Positions 9,391 through 18,840 of a stretch of 22,858 nucleotides of DNA are shown here, piece by piece. Position numbers and translations under genes: made by a program. This DNA comes from Pelargonium cotyledonis. Lineage: Eukaryota; Streptophyta; Magnoliopsida; Geraniales; Geraniaceae. The stretch covers positions 1-22,858 of the forward strand of contig JAYMTA010000942.1 of assembly GCA_036897625.1 (NCBI GenBank). Direction: 5' to 3'. Each line of letters opens with the position of its first letter. Within the stretch, counting starts at the first letter, position 1. The notes under the pieces are model-generated. The model saw only the letters and a list, made by a program, of their open reading frames with translations, made no database searches and was not told where the DNA came from.

Positions 9391-9926
9391 TTGTGTTTTG
9401 TTTTCTCATTTGTATTTATCAATACGTTGAATAATTTAGTGAAACAATGTTTAATGTTAGAATTGCCCACGGAAGCAATGGATAAGAAACATGAGTTTGC
9501 TATGTATTCATTAGAATATTTAATAGTACGAATTCGATTTTTTTATTTATTTATCAAATTTTCTATAATTCATTAATTACAAGTTATTTATGAACAATAA
9601 CTTGTTTGTTTATTTGCATTTTGTATTGTAGGTGGTTGTTCGATGTTCAGAAGTTGTGGATATTGAAATTTGGAAACATGGAATTCAGAATTAAGACTCT
9701 TTGATTTTATGTTTGTTTATAATGTTTTGATGATACTATTTAGTTTAGATGATTTAAACTTTTTCACATTGCATTTGGATTTTGACACATTGAAGCCTTA
9801 ATGGTTTTGTAAGATGTAATATTTGAGTATTATTGTAAAGACTAAGAACTACATAGGGCTTGATCCCTTTATGGGTACGTAGGCAACCTGTTTTCATTTG
9901 GGCAGCTCTTTTTGAAATTAAAATTA

Positions 9927-10198
9927 GGTTGCGTTTAGGAACCTTGATTTGATTTGAAATTCATCAGTTGAAATTTTGGATTTGAAATGTTGTATTTCAA
10001 ATAAAAATTATAATGTTTGGAAAAACATAGAATTTCAAATGATAAGATATGAATTGTCATTTCAAATATTATGTTATAGGCATATTTTGAATGCCATTGG
10101 ATTTCACTCAAATCCAAATTCAAGTTCTTGGAGAACCAAACATCTCATTTGACTCAAATCCAGCATTTCAAATCAAATAAGCGTACTCAAACACATCA
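9927..10198. mobile_element. Tourist-like MITE (272 bp) within the inner hAT element
   Basis: Ends are inverted: left GGTTGCGTTTAGGAACCTTG then ATTTGATTTGAAAT; the right end read backwards gives TGATGTGTTTGAGTACGCTT then ATTTGATTTGAAAT. The last 14 bp of this pair are identical. TTA lies on both sides (9924-9926 and 10199-10201), the target duplication of PIF/Harbinger MITEs. No coding sequence is present. It is internally AT-rich with several ATTTCAAAT motifs able to fold. Confidence 0.8.
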
Positions 10199-10654
10199 TT
10201 ATATTATTTCAATTTATAAGCACTTAGTAATTAATTGTTATATTGTTGGTGTATACAATTTTTTATTTTGAATCAGTGTATACAATATATTAAATGTTTA
10301 TCATGTATTGATAGGTTGGTCCAATACTTCAATTTAATTCATTATTAAATAATTGGCAAATACATTATATTGAAGTAGTGAAATTCAAGTCCGAATAAGA
10401 GTGGAAAAAAAACAAAATTTTAAAATCATATCACCTGCAAGATTTAAGATTTCAATCATAAACATACATATTTAAGGCATTAATAATTAAATATGATTTT
10501 TTGTAAAAAAAAATAAAAATTAAAAGGGAAAAACCGGTCCAACTGCTGGGTTTTTGATCTGATCTGTGACATGGTATGTAACCGGCCGGGTGCTGGTGGT
10601 CTAAATTCGATTTCGGGTCAGGCCGAGCCGGTCCGAGTCAAATGAATATTCCTA
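10199..10654 (+). other. Right end of the inner hAT element, non-coding
   Basis: AT-rich to about 10520, including two copies of GTGTATACAAT (about 10249 and 10276). It then becomes GC-rich with CCGG and GGTC motifs, forming the subterminal region before the right inverted repeat. Confidence 0.6.
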
Positions 10655-11711
10655 TGCCCACTAGATGGAATTCCAAATTCAAGATGTTGGATACAACCCA
10701 AAAATTTCAAGATGTTTTTGAAAGATTTGATCTTCCATTGGAGTCAAATGATCTGGAAAATTTAGGCCCACCTAATCAAAAGGATTGGACAATCATTGAA
10801 AAGTGAGTGTTTTTTTTAAAAAGAATTTCAAGAATTGACTGAACGAGTGTTTGAGTCACTGTATGTCACAAGCAATTTGGTTTTCTTTGAAATTAGTGAT
10901 GTTTGAGATTCGTTGAATCAATGGAGTGATAGTAATGATGTTGGTTTTAAATATGTTGCTTCTAAAATGAGAACCAAATTCGACAAGTATTGGGGAGATG
11001 TTGAAAATGAAATGTATGGTAAAGTAAAAGGGGAGTTGCTAGTTGCTAAATTTAAAGAAACCTTGTATGCCTTGTTTAATGAGTATAGGAGTTTATATGC
11101 TCCTCTGGCTTCTCAATCTCAGTGTGGGTAAACAATGAGTCAACACCAAGTACTACAAGTGGCTCATCATGTGGTGGTGGACTTAAGAAGAAATTTATTG
11201 AAGATAAGATCAAGAGGATTGAAAATTTGGATGACAGGTTCACACGAACAGAGATTGATAGGTATGTTAATGAAGAATTGAGTGATCATGAAGAGCATGA
11301 CATAGTGACTTGGTGGCAACTTAATGATCATAGATTTCCAGTTCTTGCATGTTTGGCATGTGATGTACTAGCCATGATGATTTTCAATGTTGCTTCAAAC
11401 TCTGCATTTAGTAGTGGTGGGCGTCATCTTGATCCATTTATGAGCTCTCTAACCCCAAAGGTATTATACTTTATATCGTCTTCAATATATTTTATGTTGG
11501 TTAATTTATCTATTTATTTGAATATTTTGATATATTGTTAATTTTTATTACATAACAATTTTTATATTTTATTTTATGTCAAACAATAGACGGTACAAGC
11601 TCTTATTTGCTCACAAGATTGGCTTCATGAAAAATGGGCAAAGTTGGAGTAGAGAAACAAATTGAAGAGTTGGATGAAATTGAAAAGGTTGCTATTGGTA
11701 TTCTTTTGTAA
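10655..11711 (+). pseudogene. Outer hAT transposase, 3' part
   Basis: The reading resumes at the duplicated CCCACT followed by AGATGGAAT, completing the conserved PTRWNS block broken at 6370. Next come a degenerate segment with stops at about 10805-10930, the FDKYWGDVE block of the DUF4413-type region (about 10978-11005), a frame change near 11130, and the C-terminal dimerisation domain (WWQLNDHRFPVLACLA, then SNSAFSSGGRHLDPF). An intron with GT...AG borders (11461-11589) splits the dimerisation domain. The last exon (11590-11711) starts TVQALICSQDW and has one more frame change before a TAA stop. Confidence 0.92.
11461..11589 (+). other. Intron in the outer hAT transposase
   Basis: The exon ends ...CCAAAG and the intron runs from GTATTA to AATAG. 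The next exon starts ACGGTACAAGCT, so the protein reads K then TVQAL, matching the family across the junction. The inner hAT has an intron at the same protein position (9159-9249). Confidence 0.85.
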
Positions 11712-11770
11712 AACCCCCGATCCTTTATTAATTCATATTCAAATCTCGTGAAATACATGGAGGATAACTC

Positions 11771-12861
11771 TAGGGGTGTGCACGGGCGGGCTACTCGCCC
11801 ATTGGGCCTAAGTTTGGGCCAAACCCGCTCACCACGGTTTGGGAAAAATCAACCAACCCAAACACAATTTAATACTACAAACCGTTGATTATTTTAGTAC
11901 GGGTTATAGGCAGGTTGGCGGGTTCACGTTTAACCGCCCGTGTTTAATGAGGTTTGGCCAAACCATATTATCAATTTTATTAAAATTTTCATTTTATCAT
12001 TCTAGAAGCTAGAAAGATACAAACTTTACAATAATATAGCCAAAAGATGGAAACTTTACCATAAAATTATAAAAACAGAACCAAATCTTATGTACAAAAT
12101 TGAATAATTGAGTAAGAGAAAAAGAAGACAACAAAATTACATTTACATAAATACATATCAATCAAACGACTAATTAAACATTTGAACAACACTCAAACAA
12201 TTTGGTTGAGGTTATTAGAAAAAAAATGTGAACATACAATTCCAGATTTGACATTAGGTTAAGGTTACTCAAAACAATGATTCAAAGGGCAAAAAACTTG
12301 TATACAATTACATATCTAACAAAATGTTATACCAAAAATGATTAAAGCAACAAATAGTTAACATGCAATCTCAGATATAAAACGTATATACCAATACCGA
12401 TGTTAACAACAAAAAATAGATGAGATTTACATAATAAATCAAAAGAAATAATATGATGAGATAGAATATTTAGAGTGAACGATAGAAAAGTGAGTGACAA
12501 TTAAGAAGATAAAATCAAGAGATGATGGGAAGTCACTAGAATTTTGATGATATCAAAGGAGATGAAGAGCTTGGAAGAGAGTCGGCTAGGGTTAGAAAGA
12601 AAAAGGAGAGAGTTTGAGATTTGAGAGGATGTGAAAGATGAGAGGAGTAAGTGAATATATATAGGCCTAGGTTAGATTTTAGGGTTATTGAACGGGTGGG
12701 CGGGTTCACCCTCGGGTTGGAGTTTTTACAATCGTGGGCCGACCATAACCTTGACGGGTTAGGCTTTCTTGGGCTGCCCATTAGTATAGGTAAGTGGTTG
12801 GGGCATAATAGCGGGTGGGTTGCAGGTTGAAGGGTTGGCCCATACTTTTTGAGCAATACAT
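11771..12861 (+). mobile_element. hAT-like non-autonomous element, right end lost
   Basis: It begins TAGGGGTGTGCACGGGCGGG, a classic plant hAT terminus, with GGGC/GCCC-rich subterminal DNA to about 11960. An AT-rich non-coding middle (about 11980-12660) follows, then another GGGCGGGTT-rich subterminal block (12684-12845). The matching right inverted repeat is not found: the GC-rich block breaks off near 12860, where the LINE begins. The octamer before the left end (GATAACTC) has no partner. No transposase coding is seen. Confidence 0.65.
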
Positions 12862-13175
12862 GAAAGAGAACTTAACGTCCTAAAAAATATGAAAGCTAGT
12901 TGTAAACAATAAACAATTAGCATACCATTCACATTCGGCATATCAGATCCTAACACGAGATCCCCGAAACCACTTGTTGCGATTTACCTTCTATCACCAC
13001 CCAAGTCAACCCCTTATCCCTGGCCTATTGCATTGCCTCTTTCGCCGCCATAACTTCCGCCACCTTTACAGATTAAGCCTGACCTCTCCACTTCCGGCAG
13101 CCCCCACCGCACTTAAACCCGTGGTCCTGAAAACTGCATAGTCCACATTGATCTTCATAACCCTTTGACATGGCC
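12862..13175 (-). pseudogene. LINE ORF2: RNase H region (RVT_3 type)
   Basis: INVDYAVF (first catalytic Asp, about 13135-13158), AEVMAAKEAM (catalytic Glu, about 13040-13070) and TWVVIEGKSQQVV (about 12980-13010) fit the plant-type RNase H at the LINE C-terminus. The third site reads EGKSQ where EGDSQ is usual, so a catalytic Asp is lost. Two frame changes and a TAG stop are present. The last recognisable residues run into the hAT-like GC-rich block near 12860. Confidence 0.75.
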
Positions 13176-13419
13176 AAGCCCACTAACGCTGCACAACCCG
13201 CCAACCACCATTCACCCGAAGCTGCAACTCCTCCTCAACCCTCTTCATTTCTTCCCATCTGTTCCTAGTTTCCTCCACCATTCGCCATACCTCCTCCACA
13301 CCTTCCTCCTTACCATCCCAAACCCGAACAATTATCCTTTTCCATATTCCCCAACCAATATAAAGATCCTTGCACAGCTCCTCTCCTCGGAGGTTGTGAC
13401 CCACCCATCGGCACCACTC

Positions 13420-13662
13420 CTAAATGTCGCCCGCTCTGATCACTGCCTTCCTTTGAATTTCTTTTTCCTCGATGCATAAAAGAATCGCATGCTCCCTCGT
13501 TTCCTGCTCATTACTGCATACCCCACACACCTTTTCAACCTCCACACCTTTTTGTCTCAACCTCAAGTTCACCGAGAAGCAATTGTTAAGTGCTTTCCAC
13601 CAGAAAATTTTAACTTTTGGTTGGTTATTCGCCTTCCAAATGACCCTCCAAACCTCCCTCAC
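13420..13662 (-). pseudogene. LINE ORF2: zinc-binding region (zf-RVT)
   Basis: An open 80-codon stretch: VWRVIWKANNQPKVKIFWWK, LNNCFSVNLRLRQKGVEVEK, CGVCSNEQETREHAIL. The pattern of a Trp-rich start, then CxxC and a later His is the zf-RVT domain that follows plant LINE reverse transcriptases. The expected Cys after the His is kept (LLC). Confidence 0.85.
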
Positions 13663-13669
13663 TTCTTAC

Positions 13670-14499
13670 TCTACCACCTCTAGGCACGACCTCATATAAG
13701 CACTTCTAACCGAGTAAGAGCCATTTTCCTCCCCAGTCCAAAATTGCCGGTCATAGCTAGTACCATAACTCAAACGAAGGTTCATGATGTCTTCCATTAT
13801 TGGACTCGAGAAACACCCCATCAATTTATCTACATCCCATTCCTTCCTTTGTTCACAGATAATTCCTCAATCCGAGAATCATCTGCCAATTCCTGAAAAT
13901 GGTTCGACATACCAGCGACATCTCCCACCCACAAATCCTTGTAAACCCAAATTTTTCCCCATCTCCCACCCACCACCTAACGCCCTCGGCCAGCATCTCT
14001 CTCGCCTCCATCTTCGACCTCCACGTGTAGTTAGGATTATGGCTAATATCTGCTTCTAGAAATGTTCCATTCGGATAACACCGACCATGCATAACCCGAG
14101 CAAAAAGAGAATCTAGTTCTGTAATCAACCTTCACCCTTTTTTCCCCAAAAGTGCAATATTAAATTCCCTTAGTTTTTGGAAACCCAGGGCACCCGTAAT
14201 CTTACTAAAACATATATTCGACCATTGTCTCCAATGAATTGCTCTTCTTCCATTAATTTTTCAGCCCCACCAAAACTCATTCCATGATTTCTCCAACGAT
14301 TCCATTACTCCCAACGCCGGCAACAAATATATGTTCATCAAGTTGGAAGGCAAAACTTGTGCCACTGAATTTAAAAGCATTTCCTTCCTAGCATTCAAAA
14401 GCATTTTGCTATTCCACCCTCTGATTATATCCTTTGCCTTATCAATTACATCACCAAAAACCCCCACATTTCTATTTTCCTATCCCAATAATCACACCT
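13670..14499 (-). pseudogene. LINE ORF2: thumb and connection region, heavily broken
   Basis: Fragments fit the region after reverse transcriptase in plant LINEs: KGYNQRVE/DIIRGWNSKMLLNARKEM near 14400, NSVAQVLPSNLMNIYLLP near 14320, EMLAEGVRWWVGDG (about 13950-14000) and FGFTRICGWEMSLV near 13930. Frames change repeatedly. No catalytic motif is expected here. Confidence 0.75.
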
Positions 14500-15505
14500 A
14501 AATAAGACCTAAAACTCTCCACCACCCGGACCCCTAGGATCCGACCCACTTCCACTTTTTCATCAACCGGCGTAGATGGACTAAAAAATAAAGAGGATTT
14601 ATTAAAATTTACCTTTTGACCAGATGCCCTCTCGTACTCTTCCAAACATGCTCTGACATGTTACGCACCTTCTTTCATAGCTTAGCAAAACAATATCAAA
14701 TCATCCGCAAAGAAAAGATGGGAAACCTGCGCGCTACCTGAAAACCAACTAGCTCCCCCACCTCTCCTTGTGTTTTATAAGCCTTCGACACAAGTAAAAA
14801 ATAAAAACAGTGACAATGGATCTCCTTGCTCAACCCTCTTCCTGGACTGAAACTCGACATAAACGAACCATTGACATCAATCCGAAGTCGAGAAGTTTTG
14901 ACACACAACATGATCAGCTTGACAAACTGCTCCGCGAACCCCATCTAGATCATACAACTTGGCCATATCAAATTTCAAAGCCATCCAACCCTTTGATCCT
15001 TGCTTATGTCTCCCGATCCAATGAATTAATTCATTCACTATACATATATTATCCATAATTAATCTTCCCCTTACAAACACGCTTTGCTCCTCCGATGTTA
15101 CCTCCCTAATAATCTCCCTCAGGCAACTAGTACTTTCGACACGAGCTTGTATATCACATTACAAAGTGTTATAGGTCTCAGATCTCCCATACATTCTGAC
15201 TTGTTTTTTTTTTTTGGGAATCAGCACTATATTATCATTGAACGAGTCCAAAAAAAAAACATGAATTTAAACATTCCAAACATGCACTCATGACTTCCTT
15301 CCCCACTATACTCCAATTTTGCTAAAAGAAACCTGGCGAAAAACCATCCAGACCCGCGCGCCTTGTTCGGATGCATATCATCCATAGCCCATTTAACCTC
15401 TTTCCCCTTAAAAGTCGCCACTAGGAGTCGATTATGTTCCTCCCTAACCACCACCATAACCAGATGGCACACCCGCTCCGGATCCGTTATGTCCTCTACT
15501 GTCAT
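14500..15505 (-). pseudogene. LINE ORF2: reverse transcriptase region
   Basis: Blocks in order on the minus strand: VKWAMDDMHPNKA (about 15370-15410), NIVLIPKK (about 15213-15240), RPITLCNVIYKLVSKV (about 15125-15178, frame-shifted), SVFVRGRLIMDN, GWMALKFDMAKLYD (first catalytic Asp), and FADD (14700-14711), the catalytic pair of Asp residues. A SGQKVNFNKSS block follows near 14600. The second part of the palm is spread over two frames, with TAA stops just after the FADD block. Confidence 0.9.
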
Positions 15506-15559
15506 TGCTCAAAAGTGAGACTATATCAAGCCTTCCTGCTCTCTTCCCTTCTTCACCCA

Positions 15560-15959
15560 CCGTTCATCATCCTTCCTCAACTGCACAATCATGTTGCGTT
15601 TACGACATTGTGAAGCCGCCGCATGAAAATATTTTGTGTTCAAGTATCCATTTTTTAACCAGTTTTTCTTTGCCCTTTGATTCATAAATATCTCTTGCAT
15701 TTTAAGCTCTTTTAAAAACCTCCTACGTTCCTCATCCGCCCACCCTTTCCGCCATCTCCAACCTTCTCCTAGCCTTATCTACCGCCACTTTTGGGTGGTC
15801 ACATGTGCTCATCCAACGTACGAGAGCCACACCACAATGACGAATTTGATCTATTATCAAACAAAAGACCCCATTCGACCACCCATCATTCACTGCCACT
15901 CGACAACCCGAGTCCGCCGCCCAAACATTCTCACACCTAAACCTCGGTCCCCTACCATG
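15560..15959 (-). pseudogene. LINE ORF2: linker between endonuclease and reverse transcriptase
   Basis: An open stretch to 15732 continues from SDHRPL with FRCENVWAADSGC and ends in a coiled-coil-prone segment (VDKARRRLEMAERV). A degraded region follows to about 15510. Such a linker, with no catalytic role known to me, is usual in plant LINE ORF2 proteins. Confidence 0.75.
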
Positions 15960-16661
15960 CACCACCTTGTCTGACTCTATGTACAATGGTCTATGATCAG
16001 ATGATGAATACGACAAGTTCCACACCCTCTACCCCCAAACCGTTGTAGCCAATTCGTCGATCCCAACGCCTTATCCAAACATTCCTCCATTTGAACATTG
16101 TCGCCAAAACTCGTTCTCCATGTAAATCACCCACCTTCTGCCCAAAATCAAACAATCCGACCTCAACCACCGCCTGGTTGAAACCCGTGATCAATCATTG
16201 TGGCATCGGTATCCCTCCCATTTTTCACAGGAAAAAAGAATACCATTGAAATTACCCGCACACAGCCATGGCAAATCAAATTTGGATGATAGATGCCTCA
16301 ACAAATCCCACGACCCAAGCCTCTTACCTCTATCCGGGTCACTGTAAATACCAGTAAACTTCCAATCACCCCATTCTTTTGATGACACTATCACATCGAT
16401 GTATGACTTTGAACTACCTAGCAATCTCACCCAACCTATCTCCTTCCAAAATAGCGCGAGTCCACCACTACAAGCGGTACAGTCCACCGCGAAACACCCT
16501 TACATACCAAGCTTGTCGTAGAGTTTCTCCAACTGCCCCCTCACTTGCTTCATTTCGCTTAAGAAAACCAGACCAGGTCTTCAAGTTAGAACCATATCTC
16601 GGAGGACGTTAACACCCTGCATATTACCGATAACTCTGTAGTTCCAACACAACGTTCGCAT
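15960..16661 (-). pseudogene. LINE ORF2: AP-like endonuclease region
   Basis: It starts at the ATG at 16661 with MRTLCWNYR, the usual opening of plant LINE ORF2. The FLSEMK block (catalytic Glu kept), SGGLALFWK and the region SWDLLRHLSS...LPWLCAG follow. The catalytic GDFN motif reads GNFN (16245-16256), losing an Asp. The SDHRPL motif that holds the final Asp-His pair is intact (about 15984-16001). Stops near 16597 and 16515 and frame changes between about 16190 and 16000 break the gene. The enzyme would nick target DNA to prime reverse transcription. Confidence 0.88.
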
Positions 16662-16790
16662 CTTCTCTTCCCATCCTTCTTCAACACCTGTTCTGATCAC
16701 CTCACACCATCGCCTTTAACCACATCAAACAAAACCCTAGCCGTCACAAGACGTACGCGCCACCGACGGGAAAGTCCAATTTTTAGTAAC

Positions 16791-17085
16791 CAACCAGCAA
16801 GTTCATGTAGTTGTTAGTTATTTATGATTAGTTAAATATTGTTTCTAAATGTTGACACGTGTGATTTTACAGATTTTGCGAACTTAAACATGGTGGATGA
16901 AGTTGTCATTGTTATGAGTGTAGATGAGAAGAATCAGTTAAATAAATATTATTAGTTTGGATTCAATAAAGAAACAAGTCAACAACTGTTTTGTAACTTT
17001 TTGTTGTTACATTTTTGGAATATGACTTGTTTATAACATGATTTAGAGAGTACTAGTTATTTTGTTCAGATTTTAGCGATTTGGT
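16791..17085. other. AT-rich spacer between LINE and MULE
   Basis: No element ends are recognised. It holds a possible short terminal exon (16873-16955) preceded by TTTTACAG and followed by an AATAAA at about 16964. The 26 codons are not recognised. Confidence 0.4.
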
Positions 17086-17094
17086 TTATTATTA

Positions 17095-17211
17095 GGGTAA
17101 AATACATATTACTCCTATGAGTTATTGACTTAAAACACATAGCCCCTACTATTTAAGGTTCAAAACACTTAGCCCCTATTAACTTACCATTTAACGGAAT
17201 TTGTTAGGTTT
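17095..17211 (+). repeat. Left long inverted repeat of the MULE
   Basis: Landmarks in order: GGGTAAAATACATATTACTC, GACTTAAAACACATAGCCCC, CTTACCATTTAACGGAA, TGTTAGGTTT. Each has a close counterpart in the right arm read backwards. Confidence 0.88.
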
Positions 17212-17329
17212 CACCATTAGTTGGAGATAGAAAGACCAATATACCCTCCAATAATATTTATTCAACTTTCCAAACAGTGCCTTAAGTGAAAATAAAAAAA
17301 AAATAAATAAATAAAACAAATCCTGACCC

Positions 17330-17850
17330 CTACCCTATCTCTCTCCACTACTCTCTCCGCCTCCCTCTCTCCCCTCCCTCTTTCTCTATTCTACTGGTCT
17401 CTCTGATGCACAACTCCATTTCCGACTGAGCAAGCAAAGGCTCTACGACGATTGCGAGGCCAGGCGGGGTGACAGCGGCCATGGCGATTGCCAGGCGAGA
17501 CGGCGGTGGTGTCCACAGTGGTGGCGTCCATGGCGATTGCGATGCGAGGCTCCGGAGGTCACAAGTCACGACTCTCTCATCCACGGCCACCTCTCTCTCC
17601 CTCATCCATGGCCACCGCTCTCTCTCATCCACGGCCACCTTTTTCTCTCTCATTCACCGTCACCGCTCTCTCTCTCTCTCACTCTCACTCACTCTCTCTC
17701 TCTCTCTCTCATCCAAGGCGACGCTCAACTCCATCTATGGCCGGCTTCGATTTTTTGGTCAGATTCAATTTTGGTTAGGGTTTCATTTGTTCTCTGGCTC
17801 TCTGTTTAATAAGGGCTTGATTGTTGGTGTATTTTTTTGTTAGATTCAGT
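17330..17850 (+). other. GC-rich cargo of the MULE with tandem CT-rich repeats
   Basis: At 17572-17723, a unit of roughly 20-25 bp, CTCTCTCATCC(A)CGGCCACC in form, occurs about five times with variation and a pure CT stretch in the middle. The 12-mer CATGGCGATTGC occurs at 17480 and 17529. Composition differs sharply from the AT-rich arms. Three overlapping plus frames and one minus frame stay open here because the repeat lacks stop codons, so I do not call a gene. This could be a captured and amplified 5' gene fragment, as in Pack-MULEs, but the source gene is not recognised. Confidence 0.55.
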
Positions 17851-18240
17851 GATCTAGATTGATTTATTGTAAATTTGGTTGTAATTTTTGTGTAAATCTA
17901 GATCTGAATATATTTTTGTTTGATTTCTTTAAATTTGTGGAAATTTGTTTTAATTGTTGTTAAATCTGTAATTTTGAAAATAAAATTGTTGTTTAAATTT
18001 GTATATCAAATTATTGATTGAATTTGTGTTTTTGAAACATTTTTTTTGTCGGAATCTACAATTTTTGTGTCGGAATCTGCACATTCCGTTGGGATCTAGA
18101 AATTAGTGCCAGATTCTTCAAAAACTTGAAGTATCCGGTACCGAAATCTTTAAGTGTTCCTGTTGTTCTTCATTTTACTTGAATGTATGATAATAAGGGC
18201 AATTTGTGAATTTTTGGAAAAAAAGAAAATTTTCCATAAA

Positions 18241-18357
18241 AAAACCTAACAGATTCCATTAAATGGTAAGTTAATGGGGCTAAGTGTTTTGAACTTAAAT
18301 AGTAGAGGCAATGTGTTTTAAGCCACATAACTCATAAGAGTAATCTATATTTTACCC
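18241..18357 (-). repeat. Right long inverted repeat of the MULE
   Basis: Read on the minus strand from 18357 it starts GGGTAAAATATAGATTACTC and keeps the same landmark order as the left arm, with scattered substitutions and a few single-base gaps. Confidence 0.88.
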
Positions 18358-18446
18358 TTATTATTATAATGTTTGAATTTTATGACAATTTGCATTCTTT
18401 ATGAATTATAAAGTTAGTTTGACAATTGACATGGTAATATATAATA

Positions 18447-18568
18447 GGAAAAATTACAGATAGCTCCTACGTACTATTGACTTAAAACACCTAACCTATA
18501 TGAAGTAAAGGTCATGACATCTAGCCCACGTAAACTTACCGTTTAACAGAATCCGTTAAATTTTTGAT
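18447..18568 (+). repeat. Single arm of a second, related MULE
   Basis: It follows the same landmark order as the 17095 arm: GGAAAAATTACAGATAGCTC, ATTGACTTAAAACACCTA, CTTACCGTTTAACAGAATCC, GTTAAATTTTTGATAG. The opposite arm was not found to the right within the window. The element interior likely continues to about 19830, interrupted by the hAT element at 18841. Confidence 0.6.
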
Positions 18569-18840
18569 AGAAAATTGACCTCTCTCATCACATGCTAGGC
18601 ATGTGACTTTCAATTTTTTTTTTAAACTCCAAAAATGCCATTCTTCATCACATATTCAATCAAATTAAAGAACAACGAAGAACACTTGAAGATTCCAATA
18701 AACTCATGAGTTTTTCGGCGATAATTTTGCAGATTCTGACAAGTTTAAAGGTTTCCAGCAAAAATAGTAAATATTCCGGCATGATTTCAAACCCTTCAAC
18801 TAAAATTCCAATCAAAATACAACAATCACAACCACTAAAT

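Larger units (their letters stand above)
6371..10654 (+). mobile_element. Inner hAT element (4,284 bp) inserted in the outer hAT transposase
   Basis: The left end TAGGGTTGTTCATTT and the reverse complement of the right end TAGGAATATTCATTT match at 12 of 15 bases, giving terminal inverted repeats of the hAT type. Flanking octamers are TACCCACT (6363-6370) and TGCCCACT (10655-10662), an 8-bp target duplication with one mismatch. Removing the element and one octamer restores the outer reading frame across the PTRWNS block. Subterminal regions at both ends are rich in GGTC/CCGG motifs, as usual for hAT ends. The interior holds a possible 5' untranslated intron (6738-6886, GT...AG), an eIF6 exon, a transposase 3' remnant and a MITE. 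It lacks the transposase N-terminal half, so it is non-autonomous. Confidence 0.92.
12862..16790 (-). mobile_element. LINE (L1-type non-LTR retrotransposon), degenerate
   Basis: On the minus strand from 16661 downward the regions appear in order: AP-like endonuclease, reverse transcriptase with FADD, a zinc-binding zf-RVT region and a plant-type RNase H. This is the second ORF of plant L1-type LINEs at nearly full length (about 3.8 kb). ORF1 is absent, so the copy is 5'-truncated or decayed upstream. No poly(A) tail is seen at the 3' end; the boundary near 12862 abuts a hAT-like fragment. The right limit near 16790 marks the change to AT-rich DNA and is approximate. Confidence 0.9.
17095..18357. 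mobile_element. MULE-type DNA transposon, non-autonomous (1,263 bp)
   Basis: Long inverted ends: 17095-17211 and 18241-18357 match as reverse complements at roughly nine bases in ten by eye (both begin GGGTAAAATA). The 9-mer TTATTATTA flanks it perfectly (17086-17094 and 18358-18366), the target-duplication length of Mutator-like elements. The low complexity of this 9-mer weakens the duplication evidence slightly. The interior carries GC-rich DNA with tandem CT-rich repeats and no transposase. Confidence 0.88.

Noticed and set aside
12536..12956. Minus-strand frames of 65-106 codons rich in Pro
   Set aside because: They are produced by GGGCGGGTT-type subterminal motifs of the hAT-like element and have no domain.
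13165..14059. Plus-strand frames opposite the LINE
   Set aside because: They are shadows of the minus-strand LINE ORF2 with no independent support.
17348..17843. Four open frames over the MULE cargo
   Set aside because: CT-rich repeats lack stop codons in several frames. Residue patterns are simple repeats (LSLSLS, HPRPP), not protein-like.
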